NCBI RefSeq assembly: GCF_007692655.1
Contig: NZ_REBQ01000126.1
Span: forward strand, 1 to 32,964
Direction: 5' to 3'
DNA from: Halomonas sp.
GTDB lineage: Bacteria; Pseudomonadota; Gammaproteobacteria; Pseudomonadales; Halomonadaceae
DNA length: 32,964 nucleotides
A program made the position numbers and the translations under genes. This document shows positions 26,306 to 32,964 of the stretch, one piece after another (the first letter of the stretch is position 1; each line of letters begins with the position of its first letter). Under the pieces are notes generated by a model. It was given only the letters and a program-made list of their open reading frames with translations. It did not search any database and was not told the DNA's origin.

Positions 26306-27503
26306 CCTGCAGCCCATTTCAGCCGCGCTTGAGGCGCTGTTAGCAGACGTGACTCCCGTTGCGTCAGAAGAGGTGACGCTGGAAGCTGCCGCCGGGCGCG
26401 TGCTGGCTGATGCAGTGGCCGCGCAGTTGGACGTGCCGCCATTCGATAACAGCGCGATGGATGGCTATGCACTGCGGGCCGCTGATGCCGGTCAGTGGCT
26501 GCCGATTAGCCAACGCATTGCAGCGGGCAGCCAGGCACAATCGCTTGCCCCTGGCAGCTGTGCGCGGATTTTTACCGGCGGCGAAATTCCTCCTGGTGCC
26601 GACTGCGTAGTGATGCAGGAGCGTGTAGAGGTCGATGGAGATCGGGCCTTGATGCCTACGGATATTCCAGCGGGGGATAATGTTCGCCGCCGAGGTCGCG
26701 ACGTAAAGAGCGGCTCGGTGCTGCTGAATGCTGGAGAGCGGTTGGAGGCGGCTGCACTCGGCCACTTGGCAGGCCAGGGTATTACTCAGGTCAGCGTCCG
26801 CTGTCGGCCACGGGTAGCGCTGCTCTCGACGGGGGATGAAATCATTGACCCAGGCACGCCGCTGAAAGCGGGCCAGCTCTATAACTCCAACCGCCCGATG
26901 CTGAAACGGCTGTTAGAGACTTTTGGTGCCGAGGTGATTAGCACCGTCAGCGTGCCGGATAACTATGCCCAAACGGTTGAGCTTCTAAAAGATGCCGCCG
27001 CTGAAGCAGATTTAGTGGTGACCACTGGTGGCGTAAGCGTCGGCGAAGAGGACCATGTGAAGGCGGCGCTTGAATCAATTGGTCAGTTGGATATGTGGAA
27101 ACTGGCGATTCGCCCCGGCAAGCCGTTAGCACTCGGCCGTTTGCCGCGGGGTGATGGCAGCCAAGTGCGCTTTGTGGGGTTGCCGGGGAATCCTGTTTCA
27201 GGGTTTGTCGGTGCTTGGCTGTTTTTACGTCCGCTGCTCGGGGCGATGCTGGAGTGCCCGGCACTAAACACTCTGCCGTCGATTACCGCTCGCGCTAATT
27301 TTGCCACCTCGACAGGCCCGCGTGAGCACTATATGCGTGTGACGTTACAATTTACACTGGGCGGCGTGACGGCGACGGCCTTTGGTGATCAGAACTCTGG
27401 CGTGCTTTCGTCCTGCATTAATGCGGATGCTTTTGCGGTCATCCCACCCAATAGCGAGATCGCCGAGGGTGATGCGATCAGCTGTTTATGGCTGGCGGGT
27501 TAA
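26298..27503 (+). CDS. moeA: Molybdopterin molybdenumtransferase MoeA (copy 2)
   Basis: This is a second MoeA paralogue, 401 aa from the ATG at 26298, which has a GAGG site upstream within moaB. The motifs are canonical: FDNSAMDGYAL near residue 50, VRRRGRDVKSG, TTGGVSVGEEDHVK and GLPGNPVSGFV. It inserts Mo (or W) into adenylylated molybdopterin. An upstream TTG would add 11 residues but is not needed. Unlike copy 1, it is paired with moaB. It converges on the ATP-grasp gene, with 11 bases between the stops and no obvious terminator. Confidence 0.94.
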   Translation: MADLQPISAALEALLADVTPVASEEVTLEAAAGRVLADAVAAQLDVPPFDNSAMDGYALRAADAGQWLPISQRIAAGSQAQSLAPGSCARIFTGGEIPPGADCVVMQERVEVDGDRALMPTDIPAGDNVRRRGRDVKSGSVLLNAGERLEAAALGHLAGQGITQVSVRCRPRVALLSTGDEIIDPGTPLKAGQLYNSNRPMLKRLLETFGAEVISTVSVPDNYAQTVELLKDAAAEADLVVTTGGVSVGEEDHVKAALESIGQLDMWKLAIRPGKPLALGRLPRGDGSQVRFVGLPGNPVSGFVGAWLFLRPLLGAMLECPALNTLPSITARANFATSTGPREHYMRVTLQFTLGGVTATAFGDQNSGVLSSCINADAFAVIPPNSEIAEGDAISCLWLAG

Positions 27504-27514
27504 CGCCAGCCGGT

Positions 27515-28681
27515 TTAAACAATCGCGTGGGGTACAAAGCAGGAAGAGTCTTTGGTAATGCGTCCAACGTCCTCGCGAATGCCCATGCCGCAAGCGCGGT
27601 CACCGACGACCCAACTGCCGATCAAAGCATGATTGTTGCCAAAGCGAGGCATAGGGTGGTAAGCCTGACGAATCCACGGGCTGTCGGTATAAGGGCCGCC
27701 TATTGCTTCGCGTTGGCCTGATGGGGTAATCAGCTCTATGTTACTGCCTTCCCGGGAAAAGAACGGCTTGCGCACCCAGCCCGCTGGTAGCGGTGGGCTG
27801 CTAGCGTTCTCGAAAAATGCTGGTAACAGGTTAGGGTGACCCTCAAAGTGTTCCCACAGCAAGGGGAGAATCCCTTTATTAGAGAGAATCGCTTTCCAGG
27901 GCGGCTCAAACCAGTGGGTGTTGAGTTGGGGGATATGTTCGCCAAAGGCATCGTCGGCCATCTCTTCCCAGGGGTAGAGTTTGAACAGCGCATGTATGGG
28001 CTTATCATCCAGATCAATAAAGTGCTCTACGCCTGATCGCAGGCCAATATCCTCAGTAAAGATAAACGGTGCCTTGAGGCCTGCCTGTACCGCCACATCC
28101 TGCAAATAGTGCACGGTGGCGCGCTCTTCGGCGTTATCTTTGATACACGAAAAGTACAGGGTGCGCGCTTCAATGCGGTCGCCAAGGTGCGCCATGGCGT
28201 TGATCAACCGCTCTTGAATCGAGTTGTACTGATCTGCGTGGCGGGGCAGGATACCTTGCTCGATGGCTTGCTCAAGCCATACCCACTGGAAAAAGCCCGC
28301 TTCATAAAGCGAGGTAGGGGTGTCGTAATTGAGTTCCAGCAGTTTTGCCGGGCCTTCGCCAGAGTAGGCAAAATCCATCCGCCCATAGAGATGTGGCTGG
28401 CCTGATTTCCACGAGTTGTGGATGCTATCCCACATATGTTCGGGTAGCGCCAGGCGCTGCATAAGCGCATTGGAGTGGCAAACCTTATCCACCAGTTCTA
28501 TACACATCTCGTGTAATTCCTCGGTGGGCGCCTCAATATCCTGCTCTACCTGCTCCATGGTGAACTGGTAGTAGGCCTCCTCTTTCCAGTAAGGCTCGCC
28601 TTCGATGGTATGAAAATGAAACCCCAGCTCGTTGGCCAGGGCTTTCCAGTTTTTGCGTTCAGGGATGTCGATTCGCAGCAT
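27515..28681 (-). CDS. yjfC: Glutathionylspermidine synthase-like ATP-grasp ligase (YjfC/YgiC type)
   Basis: This ATP-grasp amide ligase is homologous to the synthetase half of glutathionylspermidine synthase. It probably forms an amide bond between a carboxylate and an amine, but the substrate is unknown. Visible motifs are YGRMDFAYSGEGPAKLLELN at 99-118, NYDTPTSLYEAGF at 118-130, LSNKGILPLLWE in the middle, and VRKPFFSREGSN before the end; these correspond to the substrate- and ATP-binding segments. It has 388 aa and lacks the N-terminal CHAP amidase found in bifunctional E. coli Gsp. It is the last gene of the yjf-like cluster, with 15 bases between its start and the DUF1190 stop. Confidence 0.88.
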   Translation of the reverse strand: MLRIDIPERKNWKALANELGFHFHTIEGEPYWKEEAYYQFTMEQVEQDIEAPTEELHEMCIELVDKVCHSNALMQRLALPEHMWDSIHNSWKSGQPHLYGRMDFAYSGEGPAKLLELNYDTPTSLYEAGFFQWVWLEQAIEQGILPRHADQYNSIQERLINAMAHLGDRIEARTLYFSCIKDNAEERATVHYLQDVAVQAGLKAPFIFTEDIGLRSGVEHFIDLDDKPIHALFKLYPWEEMADDAFGEHIPQLNTHWFEPPWKAILSNKGILPLLWEHFEGHPNLLPAFFENASSPPLPAGWVRKPFFSREGSNIELITPSGQREAIGGPYTDSPWIRQAYHPMPRFGNNHALIGSWVVGDRACGMGIREDVGRITKDSSCFVPHAIV

Positions 28682-28696
28682 GGGAGTGTTAGCTGG

Positions 28697-29320
28697 CTAG
28701 GAGCCCCAGCCACCCCGTGCTGAAGAGCGCGAGCCAAAGCCGCTGCGCTGAGTAGCCGTTTGGCGAGTCTGAGCTACAGAGGTGCGCATCGCATCATTGC
28801 GCTGGGTGACACGCTGGGTGGCTTGGCTCGAGGCGGCGTTCCAGTTGCCCTGGTTCTGACGGTTGCGGTACACCGGCTCCTGGTAAACCCGCTCAAAGGA
28901 GCGGCCACGGTTGGTATTGGACATCATGTTACCGACCATGTACCCCATCATCGCGGGCATAAACCAACTGCCACCGCTGCTGCCGGTGGCCGCTTGAGCC
29001 TGCTCCTCAGTGGGGGCTGTACATGCACCTTCACCGTGCTCAGCTTCGCACTCTTCAAGAGTGCTAAAACGGGGCACTGCTTCTAACGAAGCTTCGTAGG
29101 CAGCTTCGCAGGCGCTGCGGGTATACACATCTGCTGCTACGCAGTCCTCGACGCTCTGAAAGCTGCGCGGCTCATCAAAGGTGACCTCGGTGATTTGCTC
29201 TTCTTCAGGCGGCTGGCCACAGGCAGTAAGACCAAAAGCACCAGCACCCATCATCGCTAGTGACAAACGTGCGCTGCGCTTACGGCGCGGTACATGTGGT
29301 GTTTGTTCGTGTTTAGACAT
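28697..29320 (-). CDS. yjfM: DUF1190 (YgiB/YjfM-like) lipoprotein
   Basis: This 207-aa envelope protein has a basic N-terminus, a hydrophobic stretch and a lipobox (FGLTAC), so it is probably a lipoprotein. The mature part has paired cysteines typical of DUF1190 (VEDCVAADV, RSACEAAY, LEECEAEHGEGAC). A hydrophobic Gly/Met segment (WFMPAMMGYMVGNMM) follows. The C-terminus is low-complexity and rich in Gln, Arg, Ser and Gly. The start at 29320 has AGGAG 9 bases upstream; a GTG seven codons earlier would overlap that site. It is consistently paired with the ATP-grasp ligase, as in E. coli ygiBC and yjfMC. The function is unknown. Confidence 0.85.
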   Translation of the reverse strand: MSKHEQTPHVPRRKRSARLSLAMMGAGAFGLTACGQPPEEEQITEVTFDEPRSFQSVEDCVAADVYTRSACEAAYEASLEAVPRFSTLEECEAEHGEGACTAPTEEQAQAATGSSGGSWFMPAMMGYMVGNMMSNTNRGRSFERVYQEPVYRNRQNQGNWNAASSQATQRVTQRNDAMRTSVAQTRQTATQRSGFGSRSSARGGWGS

Positions 29321-29348
29321 GCCGACTTTCTCCTTTACCACGTCGTCG

Positions 29349-29762
29349 TTACCAAGTCATCGAAGCGGCGTTGAGTAAGCCAACGGCTATCGCAACACTG
29401 GCCATTAAAATGCCATAGGCGCTATGGCCTTCGGTAATATGTTGGGAAAGACTTTCGCCCTGCTTACGCAGAAACAGCTTAACCGCGAAAAAGGTGGCCA
29501 ACTGAACACCAAACGCCACTACACTCCAAAGTAAAAAATCGATAAAGCTAATGGAGTGTGCCATAGCGCTGTAAAGAGGAATCGTAAAGCCTACGATAGA
29601 GCCACCGTAGGCGGTCGCAGCGGCTGCGTTACCTTGGCGAATCAGCGTCCACTCGTGGTGCGGTGTGATACGGCTATAGCAGTACATAAAGGCGGATAGC
29701 AGCGCAATGGCGGTCACTAGGTAGGCAATAAATAGCGGCAAGCCGTAGAGGTAGTTCACCAT
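29349..29762 (-). CDS. yjfL: DUF350 four-TM membrane protein (YjfL-like)
   Basis: This 137-aa inner-membrane protein has four hydrophobic segments at about 7-27, 51-70, 73-97 and 115-134. It is recognised as DUF350 from the GGSIVGFTIPLYSAM segment and the arrangement of two similar two-helix halves. The function is unknown. In other genomes DUF350 genes accompany the ATP-grasp ligase and PspA-like genes seen here. It lies 28 bases upstream of the DUF1190 gene and 70 bases after the DUF2491 stop. Confidence 0.85.
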   Translation of the reverse strand: MVNYLYGLPLFIAYLVTAIALLSAFMYCYSRITPHHEWTLIRQGNAAAATAYGGSIVGFTIPLYSAMAHSISFIDFLLWSVVAFGVQLATFFAVKLFLRKQGESLSQHITEGHSAYGILMASVAIAVGLLNAASMTW

Positions 29763-29832
29763 GGTAATCGTTTCCTTTTATAGCTTAAAAAATAGTGCGT
29801 AACATATAAGGTTTAACAAAAATTAGGAAGGG

Positions 29833-30546
29833 TCAGATTGCATCAATATCAACAGAGGCAATATCCACTCCCACGTTTTGCACTAGCATATAGCCGCCTT
29901 CACCATCGTTTTCGGCGCTCAACAGTAAATACTCCATCCGTTCAGCGTCTTTGATAGTGCGCTCATACAGCATCACATGATGCGCCACATGGCGTGCCAC
30001 GAGGCTCTCCGTGGTGATGACGTGCTCTTCGAAGACCACAGGCGGAGACCAAAGACTATCGCCATTACCCCATACCCGTTGATAGATACAGGTTCTGGCC
30101 TCTTCCGATGTCGCTGTAAGGGTAACGGTGTGGGCGCCGATGCTGTCAGGCTTTTTATCTTCACCGTTAATCATGCTGTCAAACTCAGCATCTGAGAGAT
30201 GGACGACACGGTAAAAATCGAACAGCTTATATTCAAGTACCTGGCCGTGCTCAATATTAGCCTGCAGCCAAGTATCGTTATCTAAATAGAAACGAACCAG
30301 GTGCGCGCCTTGGCCTAAATCAACGTGGCCTACGGCAGCAATATGATGATAGGCGTCATCATCCCACCTAAACAGCGTATCCTGATGGGCGCGCAGGCCT
30401 ATCAGTTTGATATTAACGCGACCATCCAGACGAAGACCTTCAAGCATCTCCGCTGAAATGCCAACAGGCAGGCCTGAGGCCATCTGGGCAGGCTGCTCTT
30501 GTGGTTCAGTCGTCGCACGAAATAGTGTTTTTAGCGTCTTAAACAT
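29833..30546 (-). CDS. yjfK: DUF2491 family protein (YjfK-like)
   Basis: This 237-aa soluble protein has no signal peptide or TM segment. It is recognised as DUF2491 from its position and from stretches such as GLRLDGRVNIKLIGLRAHQ, DDDAYHHIAAVGHVDLGQG and FYLDNDTWLQANIEHGQV. It looks beta-rich. The function is unknown. The ATG shares one base with the stop of the channel gene (TGATG), so translation is coupled and the products may be made in a fixed ratio. It shows no catalytic motif that I can recognise. Confidence 0.8.
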   Translation of the reverse strand: MFKTLKTLFRATTEPQEQPAQMASGLPVGISAEMLEGLRLDGRVNIKLIGLRAHQDTLFRWDDDAYHHIAAVGHVDLGQGAHLVRFYLDNDTWLQANIEHGQVLEYKLFDFYRVVHLSDAEFDSMINGEDKKPDSIGAHTVTLTATSEEARTCIYQRVWGNGDSLWSPPVVFEEHVITTESLVARHVAHHVMLYERTIKDAERMEYLLLSAENDGEGGYMLVQNVGVDIASVDIDAI

Positions 30547-31625
30547 CAGCTAACTCCCTGGGCGGCAGACAAAAACAGGGTGGTAAGTTCTGCCTCGGTC
30601 AGTCGTTGATTACCCATGTAATAAAGGGTATCTCCTTTGCCCACCATGAAATCAGCCGGTGGGTTGAGCAGTTGCTGAGTTTGACTAGACGGGCGGCCTA
30701 CGCCCAGCAGTGTCACGTTGTCACGTGATTTTGCCAGGTTCATCAGCTCGCCGTAGCGAACCGTTTGATCGGCCGGAATAGTGTCAGGTAAACACCCTTG
30801 GAACTGGGTTGCACCGTGATCAATAGCGAGCAGCTCATTGACCACACGGCTGATGCCCGCATCGGTCGCAGAGCGAACCAGCATCTCAATCGATAGGCCC
30901 TGGGTACACTCTATGCCCGGCAATGTGCGGCGCAACATGTTGGCCGTAGAAGGATTATCACAGTGAGCGACAACATGGCAGTCAGCGGTTTTTTGATCAA
31001 ACACTGATAAGGCAATGGTAGCCACACGTTCATCGGTCTCATCGTAGATAATGATACGGTCAGCTCCCTGGATGCCTGCGCGTGCCAGCAATTCCGGATT
31101 CGAAAAACTGTCGCCTTTAACAAATTTGATGCTGCCAGGCAGTGGGTTGTCGATATCTTTCGTCACGCACAGCACGATATCGTCGGGTAGGTTCGGGTCA
31201 GCTTGCAGAATGCGAATAATTTGAGCCGTTGGCTCACCGTGCCAACCGATGACAAGCGTATGCCCGCTAAGGCTGCTGTAATTAGCGTTGCCCTGCACCA
31301 GCATTCTCCATGTTGAACTAATATTAGCCGTGGCTTTGCCGATAAAGCTGGCAAACAATATGATGCCACCAGGAATTACCCATAGGGCGGCAGCCCATTG
31401 TCCACCCGATGTGACGGGACTGTAGTCACCATAACCTACCGTTGTGGCCGTGGTGACGTAAAAATACACCCATGTCCCCAGCGTGTTGGCAACCGCTTCA
31501 TTGCTGATTGCCATAAAGGCCCAGGAGAGAGCCGAATGGCAAATCACCATTAAGAATAGAAACGTCCAACTGACTTTGATCGTAGAGGCTTGAAGTGCCT
31601 TGATCAGACGTACAAAAACAGGCAC
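30546..31625 (-). CDS. Two-TM potassium channel with RCK/TrkA-N regulatory domain
   Basis: This 359-aa protein has TM helices at about 17-40 and 78-97, flanking a pore loop. The pore contains the K+ selectivity filter TVGYGD at 62-67. The cytoplasmic part (about 120-250) is an RCK/TrkA-N Rossmann domain starting HTLVIGWHGEP, with a modified glycine pattern. A C-terminal TrkA-C-like region near 280-350 ends with KGDTLYYMG. It probably forms a tetrameric ligand-gated K+ channel. Translation starts at GTG with AGGGG 8 bases upstream. It sits between the PspA-like and DUF2491 genes, a position not occupied in the E. coli yjf operon. Confidence 0.9.
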   Translation of the reverse strand: MPVFVRLIKALQASTIKVSWTFLFLMVICHSALSWAFMAISNEAVANTLGTWVYFYVTTATTVGYGDYSPVTSGGQWAAALWVIPGGIILFASFIGKATANISSTWRMLVQGNANYSSLSGHTLVIGWHGEPTAQIIRILQADPNLPDDIVLCVTKDIDNPLPGSIKFVKGDSFSNPELLARAGIQGADRIIIYDETDERVATIALSVFDQKTADCHVVAHCDNPSTANMLRRTLPGIECTQGLSIEMLVRSATDAGISRVVNELLAIDHGATQFQGCLPDTIPADQTVRYGELMNLAKSRDNVTLLGVGRPSSQTQQLLNPPADFMVGKGDTLYYMGNQRLTEAELTTLFLSAAQGVS

Positions 31626-31705
31626 TGGATGCCCCTTTAAACTAGGCCCGCCGGTGTGCTGCGGGCGACATCAGTGGGTTGTTCGTGTGGATTAGTCGAG
31701 GGGGA

Positions 31706-32401
31706 CTAGTCTTGAACGCTACTCTTCTTGGCTTTGAGACGTGCCAGCACATCGTCTGCTTTGCGCTGGGTACCGCCAATGCCCGCTGCTTTCAAGCGCG
31801 CTTCCAGTGAGCTGCCGCTCTCTTCTGCCACCATTTCATCGGCTGCTTGCATTTGCGCTGAGTTAAGCTGTTGGCGTTCTTTAATACGCTCCAGCGACTC
31901 CATGGCACTGCTCATGGCGCTGTTCTGGCCTGAGTGGCGAGCCGCAACGGCGGATTGTGCTTTTTGTGCTGATTCTGTGGCTTTTACCACGCTAACCTGT
32001 TGCTTAAGCTGGCGCAGCTGGTTGTCGGTACTACGAATAGCCCCACGCAGTTTTTCGATGCTGGAATCGTATTCGCCTACAATGGCGCGCTCCGCTTCCA
32101 GGTCGTCCTGCAAAGCGACCATGCGCTCAGCCACTTCCACCGCTAGGGCTTCTTCGCCTTTGTCCAAGGCTGCTTCGGCGCTTTTTTCCAGCTCGGCAAT
32201 TTTGCTTTCCAGGGTGTCCGCCTTGTTGCTATTTAGCTGGCGCTGGCCCATCAGGCGGGTAAGCTCGGTTTTAGACTGGCTTAGGCTCTTTTCTGAATCG
32301 CGAATTTCCTGGTCTAGAATTCGCAGTGCCTGGGAGTCAACCACGGCTTGGCCGGTTTCATTCGCTTTGCCGCGCAGAGCGGTCATGATTTTGCTTAACA
32401 T
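31706..32401 (-). CDS. yjfJ: PspA/IM30-family membrane-remodelling protein (YjfJ-like)
   Basis: This 231-aa, almost wholly alpha-helical protein resembles the PspA/Vipp1 family, ESCRT-III-like proteins that coat and protect the inner membrane. The N-terminal amphipathic stretch MLSKIMTALRGKANETG is followed by long heptad-rich helices (about 25-150), including AERMVALQDDLEAERAIVGEYD. The C-terminal part is Ala/Glu/Gln-rich. The ATG at 32401 is chosen because it gives the expected N-terminus, with GAGA upstream; a GTG at 32413 would add four residues. It is the second gene of the cluster, 80 bases upstream of the channel gene. Membrane-stress function is inferred from the family. Confidence 0.88.
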   Translation of the reverse strand: MLSKIMTALRGKANETGQAVVDSQALRILDQEIRDSEKSLSQSKTELTRLMGQRQLNSNKADTLESKIAELEKSAEAALDKGEEALAVEVAERMVALQDDLEAERAIVGEYDSSIEKLRGAIRSTDNQLRQLKQQVSVVKATESAQKAQSAVAARHSGQNSAMSSAMESLERIKERQQLNSAQMQAADEMVAEESGSSLEARLKAAGIGGTQRKADDVLARLKAKKSSVQD

Positions 32402-32485
32402 AATTAATCTCACGTATAGGTCACTGCAAAGGTGACTTTGATTAATAACAATGGCACTGATAGATAGTGGCGAGACTTGTAAACG

Positions 32486-32944
32486 TTAGACGAAATGCGT
32501 TTGGATCAGTTCGGCGACTTCCATGGCAGCTCCCGCTGTGGCGTGCAGCTCGGCACAAATAGACTCAAGCTTAGAGTCGCCAAACAGTTGCCCATAAGCG
32601 ACATAGAAATCGTGGCCGTCGATCTCGACAATACCCACGGATGCCAGTGGCAGCGCAATGCCTTGGCGCAATAATACCTCGTTTAGCTCAGCGCTGTTTT
32701 TGACGCTTTCAACAGCAGCAATAGGCACCATCGCGATCCATTCATTTTCGCTGCGCGACAGTGTGAGCGGCAAGTTGCCGTAATCGTTAAGCTCCCAGAC
32801 CAACGTTTGATTGGCTTCATCCAGGCTGATTGAGGCTAGTGGCCAGTCAAGGGCGGTATCATCACCGCTGCTAGAGGCAGGCTGGGTGACTAAATTGTAT
32901 AGCTCTGTAGCGGTAATACCACTGGTAACAGTAGGCGTAGTCAA
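32486..32944 (-). CDS. yjfI: DUF2170 family protein (YjfI-like)
   Basis: This 152-aa soluble protein is recognised as DUF2170 by its features (NEWIAMVPIAAVESV, then LNEVLLRQGIALPLASVGI and YVAYGQLFGDS) and by its position before a PspA-like gene. It is acidic and looks alpha/beta, with no signal peptide or TM helix. The function is unknown. Translation appears to start at TTG, with AAGGAG 9 bases upstream; no ATG is available in frame before the window edge. It is the first visible gene of the cluster, and the promoter is outside the window. Confidence 0.82.
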   Translation of the reverse strand: MTTPTVTSGITATELYNLVTQPASSSGDDTALDWPLASISLDEANQTLVWELNDYGNLPLTLSRSENEWIAMVPIAAVESVKNSAELNEVLLRQGIALPLASVGIVEIDGHDFYVAYGQLFGDSKLESICAELHATAGAAMEVAELIQTHFV

Positions 32945-32964
32945 AGCAGTTGTCTCCTTAATAC

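Noticed and set aside
31646..31666. Hairpin GCCCGC/GCGGGC between the PspA-like and channel genes
   Set aside because: The stem is only 6 bp with a 9-base loop and no T-tract, so it does not support a terminator call.
31728..32435. Open frame of 235 codons opposite the PspA-like gene
   Set aside because: Its Ser/Arg/Ala-rich composition is what results from reading a Glu/Ala/Leu-rich coiled-coil gene backwards.

Overview
The window looks like a chromosomal segment of a Halomonas-type gammaproteobacterium (Halomonadaceae). This is inferred from the gene content and from overall protein character; no rRNA or other marker gene is present. Coding sequence is moderately GC-rich, genes are packed into tight operons with ATGA/TGATG stop-start overlaps, and no tRNA, rRNA, insertion sequence, phage gene or CRISPR array was seen.

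Region 1 (1-8675) handles iron and pyrimidines. A truncated siderophore-binding lipoprotein/periplasmic protein gene runs off the left edge. It is followed by a minus-strand operon for reductive uracil/thymine breakdown, transcribed in the order beta-ureidopropionase, dihydropyrimidinase, preT, preA. A 670-bp, very AT-rich intergenic region holds a perfect dyad and an array of 15-bp tandem repeats. It separates this operon from a divergent NCS1 nucleobase permease, which converges on a LysR regulator. Together these genes would import a pyrimidine, reduce it, open the ring and release beta-alanine (or 3-aminoisobutyrate), CO2 and ammonia.

Region 2 (8853-11582) is a single membrane-bound PAS-GGDEF-EAL cyclic-di-GMP protein with a GSDEF variant of the diguanylate cyclase signature.

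Region 3 (11606-27503) is a respiratory formate dehydrogenase locus. A minus-strand operon, fdhD-mobA-moeA-moaA-COG0523 GTPase, supplies the bis-MGD molybdenum (or tungsten) cofactor and sulfurates it. The divergent plus-strand genes encode DUF3305 and DUF3306 proteins, a multi-cluster ferredoxin with a zinc-ribbon-like tail, a TorD-type chaperone, a small Tat-exported protein, and the catalytic, iron-sulfur and cytochrome b subunits. A strong intrinsic terminator closes this unit. Behind it lie a DUF1244 protein, moaB and a second moeA.

Region 4 (27515-32944) is a minus-strand cluster of mostly uncharacterised genes: DUF2170, a PspA-like protein, a two-TM potassium channel with an RCK/TrkA-N domain, DUF2491, DUF350 (four TM), a DUF1190 lipoprotein and a glutathionylspermidine-synthase-like ATP-grasp ligase. 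It matches the order of E. coli yjfI-J-K-L-M-C with a K+ channel inserted. It is the best candidate here for an incompletely described system, plausibly an envelope-stress or membrane-modification module.
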